Assembly: GCF_905171765.1 (NCBI RefSeq)
Contig: NC_053390.1
Span: 209,441,359-209,505,358, forward strand
Length of the DNA: 64,000 nucleotides
DNA from: Bufo bufo
Taxonomy: Eukaryota; Chordata; Amphibia; Anura; Bufonidae
Direction: 5' to 3'
Program-made: the position numbers and the translations under genes
The notes under the pieces: generated by a model
Told to the model about the DNA's origin: nothing
The model's input: the letters and a program-made list of their open reading frames with translations, nothing else
The model's database searches: none
Shown: one piece after another, positions 1-9,790 of the stretch
Layout: each line of letters begins with the position of its first letter
Numbering within the stretch: position 1 is the first letter of the stretch

Positions 1-1287
1 GCCAGGTGGCTCTTCCTTCCCACCCATGTGGAAAGGTATGTTAGTGGAGTGGGCTAGACAATATAAGTCCAAAGTGATTAAATTCCCAAACCCACGCATG
101 CCACTCACCTCTTTACAGTTCTAGATATACCCGGAGGCTCGGGAGCCCTCAGGTATATGGCCCCTTCTAGGTGATATCCACTTGAGTTATATACAGACCC
201 CAGATGGAAACTTAGACTGGAGTGTGGTCTGGCATAACTCCAGAGTCAAAAAGGCCTCTTTCCTACAGGTATTTGCCTTACAAAAAGACATCAAATAGCT
301 TAAGCTACCACCCCCAAATGTCTCCAACTGTCTCTCCTGGTTAGATAATCGACTTGCGGACACACGAATGCTTCCTAAACCGCTTTCCACAATATACAAG
401 GAATTTCTTTTATCCTTCCCCCCCCCCCCCCTTCCCCCCCCGAACTGCACTTTCTTAATTCTTGGGAGGTAGAACTCTCCATCTGCCTTTCGGACCCAGA
501 AAAAGCATTTATCCTCTCCCACTCCCACGGTTTTAGTCGTTGTATCAGAATTCAGGAGAATTCGTATAAGCTACTTACCAGATGGCAGTGTCGGACTGGG
601 GTACCTAGGGTCCACCAGTAAAATTTATTTTGGGGGCCCACCGTACAGATACATTCAAATATAATAAATAATCGAACACATTTCTTATATTAACATAGGC
701 TGGTTGAGGTGCTGTACATTGAATATATGTATGCAGTGCAGTAAATCTAATGTGTTATGTGCCACTTGTGCAGGGGGTGGGAGACTAGGGGCCCACCTTG
801 CTCAGGGGGCCCATCGGGGGATTCCCCTGTACCCCTGTGGGCCAGTCCGAGCCTGCCAGATGGTACAAGTCCCCCGAATTTCTGCATAGGCTTAACCCTG
901 AGATTTCGAGCATGTGTTGGAGATGTGGAAAGGGTATAGGTTCGCTTACACACATTTGGTGGTATTGTGAGAAGATCAGTTTGAAAAGCTGATAAATGAA
1001 GTCTGTGCTACTAAGGTTAAATTGGATCCTAAACTGATCCTTCTTTGGTGTCCCAATGACTCGCTTACTCCTTCTGGATCTGACCTCCCCACTATGCTTA
1101 TCACAGCGGCGAGATTGCTTATTCCGCTGCTTTGGAAAAATACTGAACCTCCATCTATGTCGATGTGGAGAGACAAGGTTGATCAGATCTACAGATTTGA
1201 GGAGCTGGCTCATTGGGAAACTTATACATGCCCCCACTTTCTCAAGATCTGGTTACCTTGGGAAAACTATAGAAAGTTCAACTAAAG
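1..1287 (+). mobile_element. Tx1/L1-type LINE fragment, ORF2 C-terminal end, split by a hAT MITE
   Basis: The plus strand encodes a typical L1/Tx1 ORF2 tail once the insert at 586-855 is skipped: YKLLTRW then YKSPEFLHRLNP, the CWRCGKGIGSLTHIWW zinc-binding-like motif, and later WLPWENYRKFN with a stop near 1281. The reading frame is shifted in places and the 5' part is degenerate or outside the window. A poly-C run at 419-440 looks like slippage within the fragment. It is a dead copy with no role in the nearby gene. Confidence 0.8.
586..855. mobile_element. 270-bp non-autonomous hAT-type MITE
   Basis: Terminal inverted repeats read CAGTGTCGGACTGG on the left and, reverse-complemented, CAGGCTCGGACTGG on the right. 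The element is flanked by a perfect 8-bp direct repeat CCAGATGG (578-585 and 856-863), the duplication size of hAT transposons. Removing the element and one repeat copy restores the LINE reading YKLLTRWYKSPEF, which proves the insertion order. It has no coding capacity. Confidence 0.9.
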
Positions 1288-1337
1288 AGTAGAAGGCCCA
1301 TTCCCCCGTTTTCTATAGTGCCAGATTGTGTCATAGA

Positions 1338-1611
1338 AAACTGATCCATCCCCATTGACTTACATTGTGTGTCAGAACGGATCCGTTTGGCTCAGTATCG
1401 CCAGATGGACACCAAAACGCTGCAGGCAGCGTTTTGGTGCCCCCCTCCAAAGCGGAATGAAGACTGAACTGATGCAAACTGATGCGTTCTGAGCTGATTC
1501 TTTTCCATTCAGAATGCATTAAGGGCAAAACTAATCCGTTTTGGACCGCTTGTTAGAGCCCTGAATGGATCTCACAAACGGAAAGCCAAAACGCTAGTGT
1601 GAAAGTAGCCT
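1338..1611. mobile_element. Palindromic MITE with AAGTAGCCT-type terminus
   Basis: The right end reads AACGCTAGTGTGAAAGTAGCC, a terminus that recurs at 14.7, 48.6, 53.5 and 56.2 kb in the window. The interior contains many short inverted segments around AACGGATCCGTTT-like blocks. The left boundary is approximate. It sits just after the LINE tail. Confidence 0.55.
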
Positions 1612-1844
1612 AACCTAGAAGCAGTTTGCCATGTATAATATACACTTTTAACACATATGTGGATGATGACCATATATATTACATGGTCTCTAAGAGCACA
1701 AGGTCTTGCTGATGTGTATGCTTGTACTATATATGAGATTAGCACACGTTAATACATTACGTTTATGTAATAAACTCCTGCTTGGATGCGCATTTTTAGG
1801 TGCAAATGTTTGTTTTTAGTAATTCCTGTCTGTCACAAAGTTAC
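1612..1844. other. No recognisable feature
   Basis: AT-rich sequence between a MITE and the start of a minisatellite. I see no exon, RNA gene or terminal repeat here. It may contain the hidden left end of the CAGAGGTCG-type hAT element whose right end lies at 8076. Confidence 0.4.
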
Positions 1845-2727
1845 CTGCTCCCCCCAGTAGTGGCCATGCTCCCCCCTCCTCCTGTCACCCCACTAGTAAC
1901 CTTGCTCCCCCCACTAGTGGCCATGCTCCCCCCTCCTCCTGTCACCCCACTAGTAACCCTGCTCCCCCCTCCTCCAGTCACCCCACTGGTGACCCTGCTC
2001 CCCCCTCCTCCTGTCACCCCACAGGGAAGTAGCTGAACAGACTCTGCCGACTATGATGGGATCCGTTCAGTTTCCGTTCGGGATCTTGTCTGCTCCCCCC
2101 TCCTCCTGTCACCCCATTAGTAACCCTTCTCCACCCCATTAGTGACCCTGCTCCCCCCTCCTCCTGTCACCCCACTAGTAACCCTGCTCCCCCCTCCTCC
2201 AGTCACCCCACTGGTGACCCTGTTCCCCCCTCCTCCTGTCACCCCACAGGGAAGTAGCTGAACAGACTCTGCCGACTATGATGGGATCCGTTCAGTTTCC
2301 GTTCGGGATCTTGTCTGCTCCCCCCTCCTCCTGTCACCCCATTAGTAACCCTTCTCCGCTCCATTAGTGACCCTGCTCCCCCCTCCTCCTGTTACCCCAC
2401 TAGTAAACCTGCTCCTCCCCACTAGTGACCCTGCTCCCCCTCCTCTTGTCACCCCACTAGTGATCCTGCTCCCCCTCTTCTTGTCACCCCACTAGTGACC
2501 CTGCTCCCCCCTCCTCCTGTCACCCCACTAATGATCCTGCTCCCCCCTCCTCCTGCCACCCCACTAGTAAACCTGCTCCCCCCCACCAATGACCCTGCTC
2601 CCCCCTCCTCCTGTCACCCCACTAGTACCCTGCTCCTCCCACTAGTGACCCTGCTCCCCCTCCTCCTGTCACCCCACTAGTGATCCTGCTCCCCCTCTTC
2701 CTGTCACCCCACTAGTGATCCTGCTCC
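1845..2727. repeat. GC-rich minisatellite (~36-bp unit) with a ~232-bp higher-order repeat, left part
   Basis: Imperfect copies of a C-rich unit containing CTCCTCCTGTCACCCCACTA follow one another. A longer block containing AAGTAGCTGAACAGACTC and CGTTCGGGATCTTGTCTG occurs at about 2026 and again at about 2258, giving a higher-order period near 232 bp. The same unit resumes at 7605, so the array was continuous before the 4.9-kb insertion at 2728. Proline-rich ORFs here are by-products of the repeat. Confidence 0.85.
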
Positions 2728-2967
2728 CAGTGGCGTTGCTAGGGCTGGTGTCACCCGGTGCGGTAGAAAATGGTGTCACCCCTCCCCCCCCCTCCCCAAA
2801 GCAAATTTTTTTGCCATATATGGGGGCTATGGTGGTGCTACTGCCATAGGGGGCATCCGTTAGCTCAGCAGACCCCCCTAGCAGTCAGAGCCTGGTCTCA
2901 GGAGGGGCACTTCCAGATTATTTTCTGTCCGCCACCACAAAACAATGGTGCTTATAGAAAAGACTCC

Positions 2968-3830
2968 ACACTGTAGCGGTATACTGTATATCGTGGGGCA
3001 CAGTGTAGCAGTATACTGTATATTGTGTGGCACAGTGTAGAGGTATACTGTATATTGTGTGGCACAGTGTAGCGGTATACTGTATATTGTGTGGCACAGT
3101 GTAGCGGTATACTGTGTGGCACAGTGTAGAGGTATACTGTATATTGTGGGGCACAGTGTAGAGGTATACTATTTGGCACAGTGTAGCGGTATCCTGTATA
3201 TTGTGTGGCACAGTGTAGAGGTATACTGTATATTGTGTGGTACAGTGTAGAGGTATACTGTATATTGTGTAGAGGTATACTGTATATTGTGGGGCACAGT
3301 GTAGCGGTATACTGTACATTGTGTGGCACAGTGTAGAGGTATACTGTATATTGTGGGGCACAGTGTAGAGGTATACTGTATATTGTGTGGCACAGTGTAG
3401 CGGTATACTGTATATTGTGCTGCACAGTGTAGAGGTATACTGTATATTGTGGGGCACAGTGTAGAGGTATACTATATATTGTGGGGCACAGTGTAGCGGT
3501 ATACTGTATATTGTGGGGCACAGTGTAGCGGTATACTGTATATTGTGGGGCACAGTGTAGCGGTATACTGTATATTGTGTGGCACAGTGTAGAGGTATAC
3601 TGTATATGGTGTGGCACAGTGTAGCGGTATACTGTACATTGTGTGGCACAGTGTAGAGGTATACTGTATATTGTGGGGCACAGTGTAGCGGTATACTGTA
3701 TATTGTGGGGCACAGTGTAGCGGTATACTGTATATTGTGGGGCACAGTGTAGCGGTATACTGTATATTGTGGGGCACAGTGTAGAGGTATACTGTATATT
3801 GTGGGGCACAGTGTAGTATGCTATATGTGT
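2968..3830. repeat. 32-bp minisatellite, about 27 copies
   Basis: Unit GGCACAGTGTAGCGGTATAC plus TGTATATTGTGG, with a mostly C/A or G/T alternation at a few positions. Because 32 is not a multiple of three and the minus strand lacks stops, all three minus frames stay open for hundreds of codons; these ORFs are not genes. The array lies inside the 4.9-kb hAT-like element. Confidence 0.92.
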
Positions 3831-4029
3831 ATAACAAACATATTTCACATAAAAACTTAGTTACTTGGCTCGGCCCTTGGGGATCTCGGACACCACTAAC
3901 ACTTTGGCCGGGGGCTCGGCGGAGCTGATGTTGTGTTTTATCCTAATGAGAAAGATTTCATAATAAGGATTTGGAGAAGGGGCAGAGGGATAGCAGAGCA
4001 GGGAGAGGCTGGTGCTGGTGCTGCTACTA
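3831..4029. other. Spacer inside the hAT-like element
   Basis: Non-repetitive sequence between two arrays, possibly remaining body of the original transposon. I found no coding signal. Confidence 0.4.
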
Positions 4030-4870
4030 GGGGGTCATACCATGTGGGAGTAATAAAGCCCACCATAATGCCCCCTCCTCCCCCCTAGTAGAAATAATTC
4101 TCCTTTTAATGTGACAGTGCAAAAAATACCCCCTTGTAATGCCCCCAGTTGAGCTAATGTCCCCATAGTGCCCCCATAATGTCCCAGTATAAAATACCCC
4201 TATATAGTGCCCCCAGTGAATCCCCTCATAGTGCTCCTCTCCCCCCTTCCTGCTAGTGCCCCCCATAATGTACCAGTATAAAATGCCCCATATATAGTGC
4301 CCCAGTAGATGTCCTCAGTGTCCGGCCTCTGATAGGCTGCCGGCCTAGTGTCCCCCCATAATGCCCCCCAATAATGTGCCAGTAAGTGTCCCCATAGATG
4401 CCCCCCCATCATGTGCCAGTATCAAATGCCTCTCTCCTCCCCCCCCCCCCACATGTCCCAGTATCATAGTGCCATCTCCCATCCCCCCCAATGTGCCAGT
4501 ATGAAGTGCCTCTCTCCTCCCCCCACATGTCCCAGTATCATAGTGCCATCTACCCCCCCCAATGTGCCAGTATGAAGTGCCTCTCTCCTCCCCCCACATG
4601 TCCCAGTATCATAGTGCCATGCCCTCCCCCCCCCCCCCCCAAAAGTGCCAGTATCAAGTGCCTCCCCCCCCATGTCCCAGTATCATAGTGCCATTCCATC
4701 TCCCCCCCCCCCCCCCAAAGTGCCAGTATCAAGTGCCTCTCTCCCCCCCATGTCCCAGTATCATAGTGCCATGCCATCTCCCCCCCCCCATGTGCCAGTA
4801 TCAGGTGCCAACCCCCCTCTCCCCATGTGCCAGTATCAAGTGCCTCCCGCTTCCCCCATGGCAGTAACAG
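4030..4870. repeat. Degenerate tandem array around CCCAGTATCATAGTGCC
   Basis: Copies of a motif containing CAGTATCATAGTGCCATCTC or CAGTATCAAGTGCC, separated by poly-C tracts of 7-17 bases, with a local period near 60-80 bp to the right and looser spacing to the left. Long poly-C/poly-G runs make collapse or expansion in assembly likely. ORFs on both strands are artefacts. Confidence 0.8.
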
Positions 4871-5008
4871 TCGGGTATTAAAAAAAAAAAATAATAAACA
4901 CTTCTACTTACCTCCATGTCAGCGATGCAATGCAGCCTCTTCCTGTGTCCCGCCCTGTATGTCCATATATGGAGTCAGTGCTTGTGTATTTCAGAAACGT
5001 TTCTGCTG

Positions 5009-5045
5009 GGATTCGAACCCACGACCTTCTACTGTTATAGCTGTA
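5009..5045 (-). repeat. tRNA-like module (B box), left arm
   Basis: The minus strand reads GGTTCGAATCC (5009-5019 on the plus strand as ggattcgaacc), a perfect pol III B box, preceded by AGAAGGTCGTG. It mirrors the modules at 7380 and 7502. The A-box half is missing in this arm. It looks tRNA-derived, not a working tRNA. Confidence 0.6.
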
Positions 5046-6720
5046 CATCTATACACATGACAGCTGCCCTAACACACCCAGCACTGCTATATGTCTATAT
5101 GACAGCTGCAGCAGCACAGTCAGCTCTACTATATCTCTATATATGACAGCTGCTCCAGCAAACCCAGCTCTGCTACATCTATACACATGACAGCTGCCCT
5201 AACACACCCAGCTCTGCTACATCTATACACATGACAGCTGCCCCAACACACCCAGCACTGCTATATCTCTAAATGACAGCTGTCCCAGCACACTCAGCTC
5301 TGCCATATCTCTATAAATGATAGCTGCACCAGCACACTCAGCTCTACTATATCTCTATATATGACAGCTGCTCTAGCTAACCCAGCTATGCTACATCTAT
5401 ACACATGACAGCTGCCCAAACACACCCAGCACTGCTACATCTAATACACATGACAGCTGCACCAGCACACTCAGCTCTACTATATCTCTATATATGACAG
5501 CTGCTCCAGCAAACCCAGCTCTGCTACATCTATACACATGACAGCTGCCCAAACACACCCAGTACTGCTACATCTAATACACATGACAGCTACACCAGCA
5601 CACTCAGCTCTACTATATCTCTATATATGACAACTGCTCCAGCAAACCCAGCTCTGCTACATCTATACACATGACAGCTGGCCAAACACACCCAGCACTG
5701 CTACATCTAATACACATGACAGCTGCACCAGCACACTCATTCTACTATATCTCTATATATGACAGCTGCTCCAGCAAACCTAGCTCTGCTACATCTATAC
5801 ACATGACAGCTGCCCAAACACACTCAGCACTTCTACATCTAATACACATGACATCTGCACCAGCACACTCAGCTCTACTATATCTCTATATATGACAGCT
5901 GCTCCAGCAAACCCAGCGCTGCTACATCTATACACATGACAGCTGCCCAAACACACCCAGCACTGCTACATCTAATACACATGACAGCTGCACCAGCACA
6001 CTCAGCTCTACTATATCTCTATATATGACAGCTGCTCCAGCTAACCCAGCTCTGCTACATCTATACACATGACAGCTGCACCAGCACACTCAGCTCTACT
6101 ATATCTCTATATATGACAGCTGCTCCAGCAAACCCAGCTCTGCTACATCTATACACATGACAGCTGCCCAAACACACCCAGCACTGCTACATCTAATACA
6201 CATGACAGCTGCACCAGCACACTCAGCTTTACCATATCTCTATATATGACAGCTGCCCCAGCAAATCCAGCTCTGCTACATCTATACACGTGACAGCTGC
6301 CCAAACACACCCAGCACTGCTACATCTAATACACATGACAGCTGCACCAGCACACTCAGCTCTACTATATCTCTATATATGACAGCTGCTCCAGCAAACC
6401 CAGCTCTGCTACATCTATACACATGGCAGCTGCCCCAACACACCCAGCACTGCTATATCTCTATATGACAGCTGTCCCAGCACACTCAGCTCTGCTATAT
6501 CTCTATATATGATAGCTGCCCCAGCACACCCAGCTCTGCTACATCTAATACACATGACAGCTGCACCAGCACACTCAGCTCTACTATATCTCTATATATG
6601 ACAGCTGCCCCAGCAAACCCAGCTCTGCTACATCTATACACATGACAGCTGCCCAAACACACCCAGCCCTGCTACAGCTATACACATGACAGCTGCCCCA
6701 GCACACTCAGCACTGCTATA
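5040..6720. repeat. ~44-bp satellite array, forward half
   Basis: Monomers like ATGACAGCTGCCCCAGCACA followed by CCCAGCTCTGCTACATCTAT. Three monomer variants (CTACATCTATACAC, CTACATCTAATACAC, CTATATCTCTATAT) alternate regularly, giving a higher-order unit of about 130 bp. Between-unit identity is high, so homogenisation was recent. Confidence 0.88.
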
Positions 6721-6769
6721 TCTCTATATATCTATCTACTGTATAGCAATACTTAGAGATATATAGATG

Positions 6770-7290
6770 TAGCAGAGCTGGGTGTGCTGGGACAGCTGTC
6801 ATGTGTATGGATGTATCAGAGCTGGGTGTGTTTGGGCAGCTGTCATGTGTATAGATGTAGCAGAGCTGAGTGTGCAGGGGCAGCTGTCATGTGTATAGAT
6901 GTAGCAGTGCTGGGTGTGTTTGGGCAGCTGTCATGTGTATAGATGTAGCAGAGCTGGGTTTGCTGGGGCAGCTGTCATATATAGAGATATAGTAGGCTGA
7001 GTGTGCTGGTGCAGCTGTCATGTGTATAGATGTAGCAGTGCTGGGTGTGTTAGGGCAGCTGTCATGTGTATAGATGTAGCAGAGCTGGGTTTGCTGGAGC
7101 AGCTGTCATATATAGAGATATAGTAGAGCTGAGTGTGCTGCTGCAGCTGTCATGTGTATTATATGTAGCAGAGCTGGGTGTGCTGGGGCAGCTATCATTT
7201 ATAGAGATATAGCAGTGCTGAGTGTGCTGGGACAGCTGTCATATAGAGATATAGCAGTGCTGGGTGTGTTAGGGCAGCTGTCATGTGTAT
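6770..7290. repeat. ~44-bp satellite array, inverted half
   Basis: The same monomer in reverse complement (GATGTAGCAGAGCTGGGTGT, GGGGCAGCTGTCATGTGTAT), with the same alternation of variants. It faces the forward half across 6721-6770. Confidence 0.88.
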
Positions 7291-7321
7291 AGATGTACAG
7301 CTATATTTTTTCAGTCAGTAG

Positions 7322-7395
7322 CAAGGCTGCTCTTATGGCTGTGTGGTTAAATGCTTTGCCTCTGATACAGAAGGTTGTAGGTTCGAATCCCAGCA
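7322..7395 (+). repeat. tRNA-derived module with A and B box
   Basis: A TGGCTGTGTGGTTAAATGC segment resembles a tRNA A box and D-loop. It is followed by CTCTGATACAGAAGG (anticodon-arm-like, with mismatches) and a perfect B box GGTTCGAATCC at 7380-7390. Stem pairing is imperfect and there is no convincing acceptor stem, so this is SINE-like or tRNA-relic sequence inside the hAT-like element. It could still recruit pol III. Confidence 0.6.
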
Positions 7396-7470
7396 GAAAC
7401 TTTTCTGAAATACAGCCTGACTCCATATATGGACTTACAGGGCGGGGGGACACAGGAAGAGGCTGCATCG

Positions 7471-7520
7471 CAGTGCTTTGCCTCTGATACAGAAGGTCGT
7501 GGGTTCGAATCCCAGACACA
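7471..7520 (+). repeat. Second tRNA-like B-box module
   Basis: Repeats GCTTTGCCTCTGATACAGAA and GGTTCGAATCC (7502-7512) about 120 bp after the first module, then diverges into the right subterminal part of the hAT-like element. The two copies suggest a local duplication. Confidence 0.55.
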
Positions 7521-7604
7521 TCTTTCCCTCTCCTGAGGACGGCAATATAAATGATTCGTGCACCGGGTGCAAGGGGGGTCCACACCCCCCTTGCAACGCC
7601 ACTG

Positions 7605-7800
7605 CCTGCTCCCCCTCCTCTTGTCACCCCACTAGTGATCCTGCTCCCCCTCCTCCTGTCACCCCACTAGTGACCCTGCTCCCCCCTCCTCCTGTCACCC
7701 CACTAATGATCCTGCTCCCCCCACCAATGACCCTGCTCCCCCCTCCTTCAGTCACCCCACTGGGGACCCTGCTCCCCCCTCCTGCTGTCACCCCACAGGT
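7605..7800. repeat. GC-rich minisatellite, right part
   Basis: Continues the ~36-bp unit of 1845-2727 (CTCCTCCTGTCACCCCACTA), ending with the AAGTAGCTAAACAGACTC block that also closes the higher-order units on the left. It is separated from the left part only by the 4.9-kb hAT-like insertion. Confidence 0.85.
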
Positions 7801-8076
7801 AAGTAGCTAAACAGACTCTACCGACTATGACCGTTCAGTTTCCGTTCGGGATCTTGTCTTTTTACCAGGTCAAAAAGTGCTGCATATGAGGCTTTTTTGT
7901 CAGTTTTTTCAACAGAATCCAAACGCAGCCTCCAATGCAGATGTGAGCAAGTGTAGGCCTACGTATTATGTATTTTAATTGCTGTAACTTTCGTACTCCT
8001 CCTTGGGTAAAAATACTCCTCAAAAATGGTCAGAGGAGTATTTTTACTCTTCTAAAAAAAAGTAGTGCGACCTCTG
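7801..8076 (-). mobile_element. hAT-type terminal segment (CAGAGGTCGCACTAC end)
   Basis: Read on the minus strand this begins CAGAGGTCGCACTAC, then AGTAAAAATACTCCTC and ATTTTTGAGGAGTATTTTTA (an internal hairpin), then CACTTGCTCACATC. The same sequence occurs in the opposite orientation at 11474-11760. The minisatellite of 1845-7800 follows directly and may be its interior. The other terminus was not found. Confidence 0.65.
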
Positions 8077-8475
8077 TGTACATGTAAATTTAGGCCTAAG
8101 TGGTATGTATGAACACTATGGTCCATATAGACTGTACCTTTCTGCTTGGATCAGACTTTTACCCACTAATATCAACTTTTATGGAATTTAATGAAAAATT
8201 ACACTTTGATGCAAAGTTGTTTGAAGTTTTTTTTAATTTTGTGTGTGTGTGGGGGGGGGGGGGGGGGGTTAAGTATGAGTTTTTTATCTTGTAATTTAGG
8301 TTTTATTTGTACATGTCAATACTGTGAAAATTGTCCTGGCTACCAGAGGTGCAAAATGTCATAACACCCCTGGCAGCGAAAGTGTTAAGGATGTGCCATT
8401 TTTTCACAACTGCAAACGTTAGTGTGTTTTTTGGAGTAAAACCGCCAGATCCAGGTCTTAGCTAAAAGTCTACGG
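8077..8475. other. No gene; poly-G tract
   Basis: Mostly AT-rich sequence with a (GT)n-G(17) run near 8240-8268. I see no exon or clear transposon boundary. Confidence 0.4.
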
Positions 8476-8621
8476 CAGGGATCAGCAACCTTCAGCACTC
8501 TTGCTGCTGTGAAACTACAACTCCCAGCATGCACACTTACTCCCCTAGAAGTGAAAGGAGTATTCTGGGAGTTGTAGTTTCAGAACAGCTGGAGTGGAGT
8601 ACCGGAGGTTGCTGGTCCCTG
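8476..8621. mobile_element. 146-bp hAT-type MITE
   Basis: Ends are CAGGGATCAGCAACCTTC and, reverse-complemented, CAGGGACCAGCAACCTCC. Inner arms contain AAACTACAACTCCCAGCAT and its complement. Flanks match at 7 of 8 positions (GTCTACGG 8468-8475, GTCTACAG 8622-8629), consistent with an 8-bp hAT duplication. A related element lies at 59950-60089. Confidence 0.85.
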
Positions 8622-8629
8622 GTCTACAG

Positions 8630-8989
8630 GATATATGAAATGCAGGACACCCAATCCTTTTTTTTTGGCATTTTGTTTTATAATCTGCCCTTTTCGTTCT
8701 TTAGCCTTCTTTTTTTAAAACGCAGAACATTGAAGCTTTTGGCCTTTTTTCTGTTTTATCTTATCGTGACATCATCCTTTGGGCTCATGCACACAAACAT
8801 ATTTTTTGTCTATTCCGCTTTTTTGTGGCTCATATGCAGAACCATTCACTTCAATGGGTCTGCAAAAAAAATTAAATTAATTGACTCTGTGTGCATTAGG
8901 CTTCCGGAATTAGAATAATTAGAAACCTAAAAATAGAAACACGTTTTTGCAATACATATTCGGTTGATTCGGTACAGGCACAGTTATTT
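8630..8989. other. AT-rich stretch with a partial GGGCTCATGCACAC MITE
   Basis: From about 8777 the sequence reads GGGCTCATGCACACAAACAT and near 8895 GTGTGCATTAGGC, the two ends of the palindromic MITE type seen at 32471 and 54306, here short and worn. The rest is T-rich and unassigned. Confidence 0.45.
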
Positions 8990-8999
8990 ATGAAAGCCA

Positions 9000-9400
9000 G
9001 AATAACTAATTTTCTGTGCCAGTCGCAGTGCCCCATCACTATGCCAGTCGCAGTGCCCCATCACTATGCCAGTCGCAGTGCCCCATCACTATGCCAGTCG
9101 CAGTGCCCCATCACTATGCCAGTCACAGTGCCCCATCACTATGCCAGTCACAGTGCCCCATCACTATGCCAGTCACAGTGCCCCATCACTATGCCAGCCA
9201 CAGTGCCCCATCACTATGCCAGCCACAGTGCCCCATCACTATGCCAGCCACAGTATCAATCTCCATGCCAGCCAGCCACAGTGTTCAATCACTATGCCAG
9301 CCACAACGCCACATATCCATGCCAGCCACAGTGACCAATCACCATGCCAGTCTCAGTGGTCCTTCACAGTGGCTGCCATAGTGCCCTATCATATTGTCTG
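9000..9400. repeat. 25-bp minisatellite
   Basis: Unit ATGCCAGTCGCAGTGCCCCA plus TCACT, nearly perfect from 9014 to about 9250 and decaying to the right. A gradual drift from GTCGCAGT to GTCACAGT to GCCACAGT along the array suggests stepwise slippage. Three plus-strand ORFs (8990-9437) simply read the repeat in different frames. Confidence 0.92.
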
Positions 9401-9478
9401 CCACAGTACCCCCAGACAGCATCTTGACTGCTATTAATTTAAGAATGTGGGGCTAGCGTAGCAGCCACTGCACAGATT

Positions 9479-9790
9479 TAGGCCGAATGCACACGGACGT
9501 GGAACACGGATGTGAGCGGTCCGTGGTATCCCGGCCTGGCATCCTGCTGACAGCAGGAGCGCACAGCGTCATTGGTTGCTATGACGCCGTGCACTTCATG
9601 CCGCTGCTGCACTACAGTAATACACTCATACAGATCATACCAGTGTATTACTGTAGTGCAGCGGCGGCATGAAGCGCACGGCGTCATAGCAACCAATGAC
9701 GCCGTGCGCTCCTGCTCTCAGCAGGATGCCAGGCCGGCATACCACGGACCGCTCACGTCCGTGTTCCACAGCCGTGTGTATTCGGCCTTA
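9479..9790. mobile_element. ~310-bp near-perfect palindrome (foldback MITE)
   Basis: The left arm starts GGCCGAATGCACACGGACGT and the right arm, reverse-complemented, GGCCGAATACACACGGCTGT. Arms of about 145 bp pair almost completely, including GACGCCGTGC and GCTGACAGCAGGAGC, around a short loop near 9625. The terminus belongs to the same broad group as the GGGCTCATGCACAC MITEs. Confidence 0.8.

Larger units (their letters stand above)
4921..7470. repeat. 2.5-kb inverted structure: unique arms enclosing oppositely oriented arrays
   Basis: The left arm (about 4921-5090) and right arm (about 7255-7470) are reverse complements. Both contain CCTCTTCCTGTGTC, TCCATATATGGA, a GGTTCGAATCCCAGCAGAAA module and ACATGACAGCTGCCCT. 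The left arm lacks about 55 bp present on the right. Between them the ~44-bp array runs in one orientation to about 6720 and in the opposite orientation from about 6770. The turn-around at 6721-6770 is AT-rich. The two array halves are unequal (about 1.68 and 0.52 kb). Confidence 0.85.
2728..7604. mobile_element. 4.9-kb hAT-like element carrying several satellite arrays
   Basis: The left end is CAGTGGCGTTGCTAGGG and the right end, reverse-complemented, is CAGTGGCGTTGCAAGGG. The flanks carry a perfect 8-bp duplication CCTGCTCC (2720-2727 and 7605-7612), as expected for hAT elements. Both subterminal regions also contain ACCCGGTGC. No transposase is visible; the interior is almost entirely tandem repeats (2968-3830, 4030-4860, 5040-7290) plus tRNA-like modules. 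It is therefore non-autonomous and unusually large. The insertion splits a pre-existing minisatellite. An alternative is an older hAT copy in which arrays expanded after insertion. Confidence 0.85.

Noticed and set aside
1800..2680. Proline-rich ORFs (LLPPPPVTPLVT repeats)
   Set aside because: Direct translation of the C-rich minisatellite.
2918..3848. 275- and 298-codon minus-strand ORFs, Tyr/Cys/His-rich repeats
   Set aside because: They overlap in different frames over a 32-bp minisatellite whose minus strand has no stops; the period is not a multiple of three and nothing else suggests a gene.
4491..4881. Overlapping ORFs on both strands
   Set aside because: Products of the poly-C-interrupted tandem array.
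5040..7290. CRISPR-like array
   Set aside because: The regular repeats have no unique spacers and the DNA is vertebrate; it is a satellite with a higher-order period.
7322..7395. Functional tRNA gene
   Set aside because: The B box is perfect and the A box close, but the acceptor stem and anticodon stem do not pair properly, and partial copies lie nearby; relic or SINE is more likely.
8529..8918. 129-codon hydrophobic ORF
   Set aside because: Starts inside a hAT MITE and ends in a MITE remnant; T-rich sequence produces the Phe/Leu content.
8990..9437. Three plus-strand ORFs of 114-123 codons
   Set aside because: They read one 25-bp repeat in several frames; no splice signals or known domain.
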